Positions 61,593 through 64,000 of a stretch of DNA of 64,000 bases are shown here, one piece after another. The position numbers and the translations under genes were made by a program. The DNA is taken from contig JBGUPU010000025.1 of assembly GCA_045130475.1 (NCBI GenBank), positions 69,831 through 133,830 on the forward strand, in the 5' to 3' direction. The stretch is from CAG-791 sp045130475. Its GTDB lineage: Bacteria; Bacillota; Clostridia; Lachnospirales; Lachnospiraceae. Each line of letters begins with the position of its first letter. Within the stretch, counting starts at the first letter, position 1. The notes beneath the pieces were generated by a model that was given only the letters and a program-made list of their open reading frames with translations, was not told where the DNA came from and did no database searches.

Positions 61593-62654
61593 ATGATAAT
61601 CAGTATACTTATTTTTCTGGTCATATTCAGCGTGATCGTCATATCACATGAATTCGGCCATTACGCTATCGCGAGGAGAAACGGGATTCGTGTCAATGAA
61701 TTTGATATCGGCATGGGACCTGTTCTCTACCGGAGAGAGGGGACAGAAACAGACCTTTGTATCCGGCTGCTGCCGATCGGCGGTGCCTGTGTATTTGACG
61801 GACTGGATGGATTGGAAGAGGAAGAGAGATCCGATAAGCTGGATGAACATTCCTTTCCCAAAGCGCCGGTAGGCGCAAGAATTGCTGCCGTTCTGGCCGG
61901 CCCTATGGCCAATTTTATCCTCGGCTTCATCCTTTCTCTTATTCTTGTAGCCTTTACAGGTACAGATCTTCCTGTGATCCAGGAAGTGATCCCTGATTCT
62001 GCCGCTATGGAGGCGGGTCTGCAGCAGGGAGATGTGATCCGCAAGATCAACGGCGAGAGTATCCACATTTACAGAGAAGTGACACTCGTATCCACAATGA
62101 ACTATGGTGAGCCCCTGTCCATTACGATCGAGCGGGACGGCCAGAAGAAAGTCGTCAATCTCATACCTCAGTATGATGAAGAGGATAACCGCTACTATAT
62201 AGGGATCCGCGGAGCGGGACAGTATCTAAAGTGCAATCCTGTCCAGGTCTTTCAGTACGGATTTTATGAGACCTTCTACTGGCTGAAAGCCACCTATAAA
62301 TCCCTGGGACTGATCTTCCGGGGGCATTTCTCCAAAGATGATGTAGCCGGTCCTGTCGGTGTCGTGAAAGTAGTCGATGACACCTATGAACAGACAGCAC
62401 CTTACGGACCGGCGGCTGTGGTCCTTACTTTCTTAAGTCTGGCAACACTGCTCACTGTCAACCTGGGTGTGATCAACCTTCTGCCCCTGCCTGCTCTGGA
62501 TGGGGGAAGACTTCTCTTTCTGCTGCTTGAGGCTGTAAGGGGAAAACCTATCCCGCCCGAGAAAGAAGGCATGGTCCATCTCGCGGGATTTGCTGTGCTC
62601 ATGTTTGTGATGATACTGGTTCTGTTCAATGATATTTCCAGATTTTTTACATAA
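61593..62654 (+). CDS. rseP: RIP metalloprotease RseP (site-2 protease)
   Basis: Intramembrane zinc protease that cleaves anti-sigma factors, signal peptides and other single-pass membrane proteins. The 353-residue protein has the zinc-binding HEFGH (His19, His23) in the first helix, a PDZ domain (about 118-200, with PDSAAMEAGLQQGDVIRKIN), and the third ligand motif NLLPLPALDGGR in the penultimate helix. It might process the RsiV-like anti-sigma factor encoded 17 kb upstream, by analogy with Bacillus RasP; this is inference. Confidence 0.95.
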   Translation: MIISILIFLVIFSVIVISHEFGHYAIARRNGIRVNEFDIGMGPVLYRREGTETDLCIRLLPIGGACVFDGLDGLEEEERSDKLDEHSFPKAPVGARIAAVLAGPMANFILGFILSLILVAFTGTDLPVIQEVIPDSAAMEAGLQQGDVIRKINGESIHIYREVTLVSTMNYGEPLSITIERDGQKKVVNLIPQYDEEDNRYYIGIRGAGQYLKCNPVQVFQYGFYETFYWLKATYKSLGLIFRGHFSKDDVAGPVGVVKVVDDTYEQTAPYGPAAVVLTFLSLATLLTVNLGVINLLPLPALDGGRLLFLLLEAVRGKPIPPEKEGMVHLAGFAVLMFVMILVLFNDISRFFT

Positions 62655-62656
62655 AA

Positions 62657-62719
62657 AGCGGCCGGATGGCGCAGTGGACAGAAGTTTACACTCCTGCCAT
62701 GCGCCGATCCGGCTTTGTG
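62657..62719 (+). terminator. Long hairpin between rseP and ispG
   Basis: GCCGGAT-GGCGCA pairs with TGCGCC-GATCCGGC with one bulge, enclosing a loop of about 27 bases; AAAGC and GCTTTG extend the base. No long T-run follows, so it may attenuate rather than fully stop transcription. Confidence 0.5.
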
Positions 62720-62771
62720 CGCAAAAAAACGATAGATGAAGCAGAAAACATATTTCGGAATGGAGAAAAAA

Positions 62772-63827
62772 ATGACTTATCGTGACCATACTAAAGTGAT
62801 CCATATCGGCGGCCGCGTGATCGGCGGCGGCAACCCGATCCTGATCCAGTCAATGACCAACACTCCTACAGAGGATGTAGAGGCGACTGTGGCGCAGATC
62901 CTGCGTCTTGAGGAGGCCGGATGCGAGATTATACGCTGCACCTGCCCCACGGAGGAAGCTGCTCTTGCCATCGGTCAGATCAAGAAGAGGATCCATATTC
63001 CCCTGGTGGCGGACATACACTTTGATTACAGAATGGCGATCCGTGCCATGGAAAACGGCGCCGATAAGATCCGTATCAACCCCGGCAATATCGGCGGACG
63101 TGACAAGATCGAGGCAGTGGTCAATGTCGCGAAAGAGCGCTGTATTCCCATACGTGTCGGCGTCAACAGCGGTTCCCTGGAAAAAGAGCTTGTTGCCAAA
63201 TACGGGGGCGTAACTGCGGAAGGGCTGGTGGAAAGTGCCCTGGACAAGGTCCGTATGGTGGAAGAGTGCGGCTATGACCAGATGGTCATCAGTATTAAGT
63301 CTTCAGATGTTCTGACCTGTGCCCGCGCTCATGAGCTGCTGGCAGAGAAAACAGATTATCCCCTGCATGTCGGCATCACTGAAGCCGGCACGCTTTACAG
63401 CGGAAACGTCAAATCCGCGGTCGGTCTTGGTATCATCCTTTATCAGGGAATCGGAGACACCATCCGGGTCTCCCTGACAGGCGATCCTGTTGAGGAGATC
63501 AAGTCCGCAAAAATGATCCTCCGTACCCTGGGACTGCGCAAGGGCGGTATAGATGTTGTCTCATGTCCGACCTGCGGCAGAACCAAAATTGACCTTGTCG
63601 GCCTCGCCAACCGGGTGGAAACCATGGTGCAGGGATATAACCTGGATATCAAAGTGGCCGTGATGGGCTGTGCCGTCAACGGACCCGGAGAGGCCAGGGA
63701 AGCGGATATCGGTATTGCCGGAGGAGTCGGCGAAGGACTTTTGATCAGACACGGACAGATCGTCCGCAAGATGAAAGAGGACGAACTTCTGGACGCCCTC
63801 AAATATGAACTGGACCATTGGAATTGA
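62772..63827 (+). CDS. ispG: 4-hydroxy-3-methylbut-2-en-1-yl diphosphate synthase (GcpE)
   Basis: Iron-sulphur enzyme of the MEP isoprenoid pathway converting MEcPP to HMBPP. The 351-residue short (bacterial) form has IQSMTNTPTEDVEAT, LVADIHFDYRMA, NPGNIGG and the 4Fe-4S ligands in SCPTCGRT and GCAVNGPGEA. The ATG at 62772 has TGGAGAAA just upstream; earlier in-frame ATGs at 62736 and 62760 are less supported. Its presence shows the MEP pathway operates, so dxr must lie elsewhere in the genome. Confidence 0.95.
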   Translation: MTYRDHTKVIHIGGRVIGGGNPILIQSMTNTPTEDVEATVAQILRLEEAGCEIIRCTCPTEEAALAIGQIKKRIHIPLVADIHFDYRMAIRAMENGADKIRINPGNIGGRDKIEAVVNVAKERCIPIRVGVNSGSLEKELVAKYGGVTAEGLVESALDKVRMVEECGYDQMVISIKSSDVLTCARAHELLAEKTDYPLHVGITEAGTLYSGNVKSAVGLGIILYQGIGDTIRVSLTGDPVEEIKSAKMILRTLGLRKGGIDVVSCPTCGRTKIDLVGLANRVETMVQGYNLDIKVAVMGCAVNGPGEAREADIGIAGGVGEGLLIRHGQIVRKMKEDELLDALKYELDHWN

Positions 63828-63939
63828 GCGGCTTTTAAAACAAAGCGCAGACGGACTGCCGGTGTTCATTGATTACTGTGCACGCGTGTTTATGACCGCA
63901 TTAGTATGATTGCATGATGTAAAGGTCAAAAGGTATCCA

Positions 63940-64000
63940 ATGGCTCTGAGTCTCGTCAAGCTGCACAAACAGCCGAAGGGCCTTGGCGAGCGGCCGGTAC
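63940..64000 (+). CDS. Probable N-terminal start of the next gene (partial)
   Basis: An ATG at 63940, preceded by AAAAGGT, opens a frame that stays open to the window edge (MALSLVKLHKQPKGLGERPV). polC often follows ispG in related genomes, but this start does not look like PolC, so I leave the product unnamed. Only 20 codons are visible. Confidence 0.35.
   Translation, partial: MALSLVKLHKQPKGLGERPV

Noticed and set aside
1..64000. Search by eye for tRNA, rRNA, CRISPR arrays, insertion sequences, prophage or defence islands
   Set aside because: None seen. Gaps between genes are short and explained by promoters, terminators and leaders; codon use looks uniform across the window.

Overview
The window is chromosomal housekeeping sequence from a low-to-mid GC Gram-positive anaerobe, most likely a Clostridia/Lachnospiraceae-type gut bacterium. 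The evidence is gene order (fakA-recG, coaD next to a coiled-coil ATPase-subunit-like gene, rplU-prp-rpmA-obgE-yhbY-nadD-yqeK-rsfS, uppS-cdsA-rseP-ispG), a Prp-cleavable N-terminal extension on L27, AddAB instead of RecBCD, HisZ/short-HisG histidine synthesis, a mannose-family PTS with ManO, and purine-rich Shine-Dalgarno sequences. Nearly everything is on the + strand; only lexA and lon are on the - strand. I saw no tRNA, rRNA, CRISPR, insertion sequence or prophage gene.

Layout. 1-7.6 kb: end of fakA, recG, a DegV protein and a topoisomerase IV-like parE/parC pair. 7.8-12.1 kb: rsmD, coaD, a coiled-coil protein, an unknown membrane protein, an RluD-type pseudouridine synthase and recU. 12.2-17.6 kb: hisZ-hisG-hisD-hisB and a three-domain protein in which a decayed HisF-like barrel is fused to HisI-HisE; hisA, hisF, hisH and hisC are not here. 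17.8-22.5 kb: ribosome biogenesis/GTPase/NAD cluster. 22.7-25.5 kb: cation efflux transporter, then lexA divergent from a YneA-like membrane protein with several LexA-box-like sites between them. 25.7-31.8 kb: an aminotransferase behind a perfect 34-bp palindrome, a small membrane protein, a uracil permease and a large orphan solute-binding lipoprotein. 31.8-39.5 kb: addB-addA. 39.7-45.2 kb: a solitary acyl-CoA dehydrogenase, a CPBP protease, a metallo-beta-lactamase lipoprotein and an ECF sigma/RsiV-like pair. 45.5-50.6 kb: mannose-family PTS (fused IIAB, IIC, IID), manO, a ThrH-like phosphatase and an MscS channel. 50.8-53.5 kb: a PIN/NYN protein with a long acidic linker and an acetyltransferase. 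53.6-64 kb: lon (reverse), typA, pyrH, frr, uppS, cdsA, rseP, ispG and the probable start of a further gene.

Most notable points: a CIRCE (HrcA) operator beside a consensus promoter in front of lon; the HisF-like pseudoenzyme domain on HisIE; the PIN-acidic linker-RS-rich-helical protein; three copies of a 10-bp palindrome around the aminotransferase promoter; a cluster of LexA-box-like sites serving two genes; absence of dxr from the uppS-cdsA-rseP-ispG cluster and of rpsB-tsf in front of pyrH. I did not find a clearly new multi-gene system. The PIN-domain protein and the orphan solute-binding lipoprotein in front of addBA are the best candidates for undescribed function.
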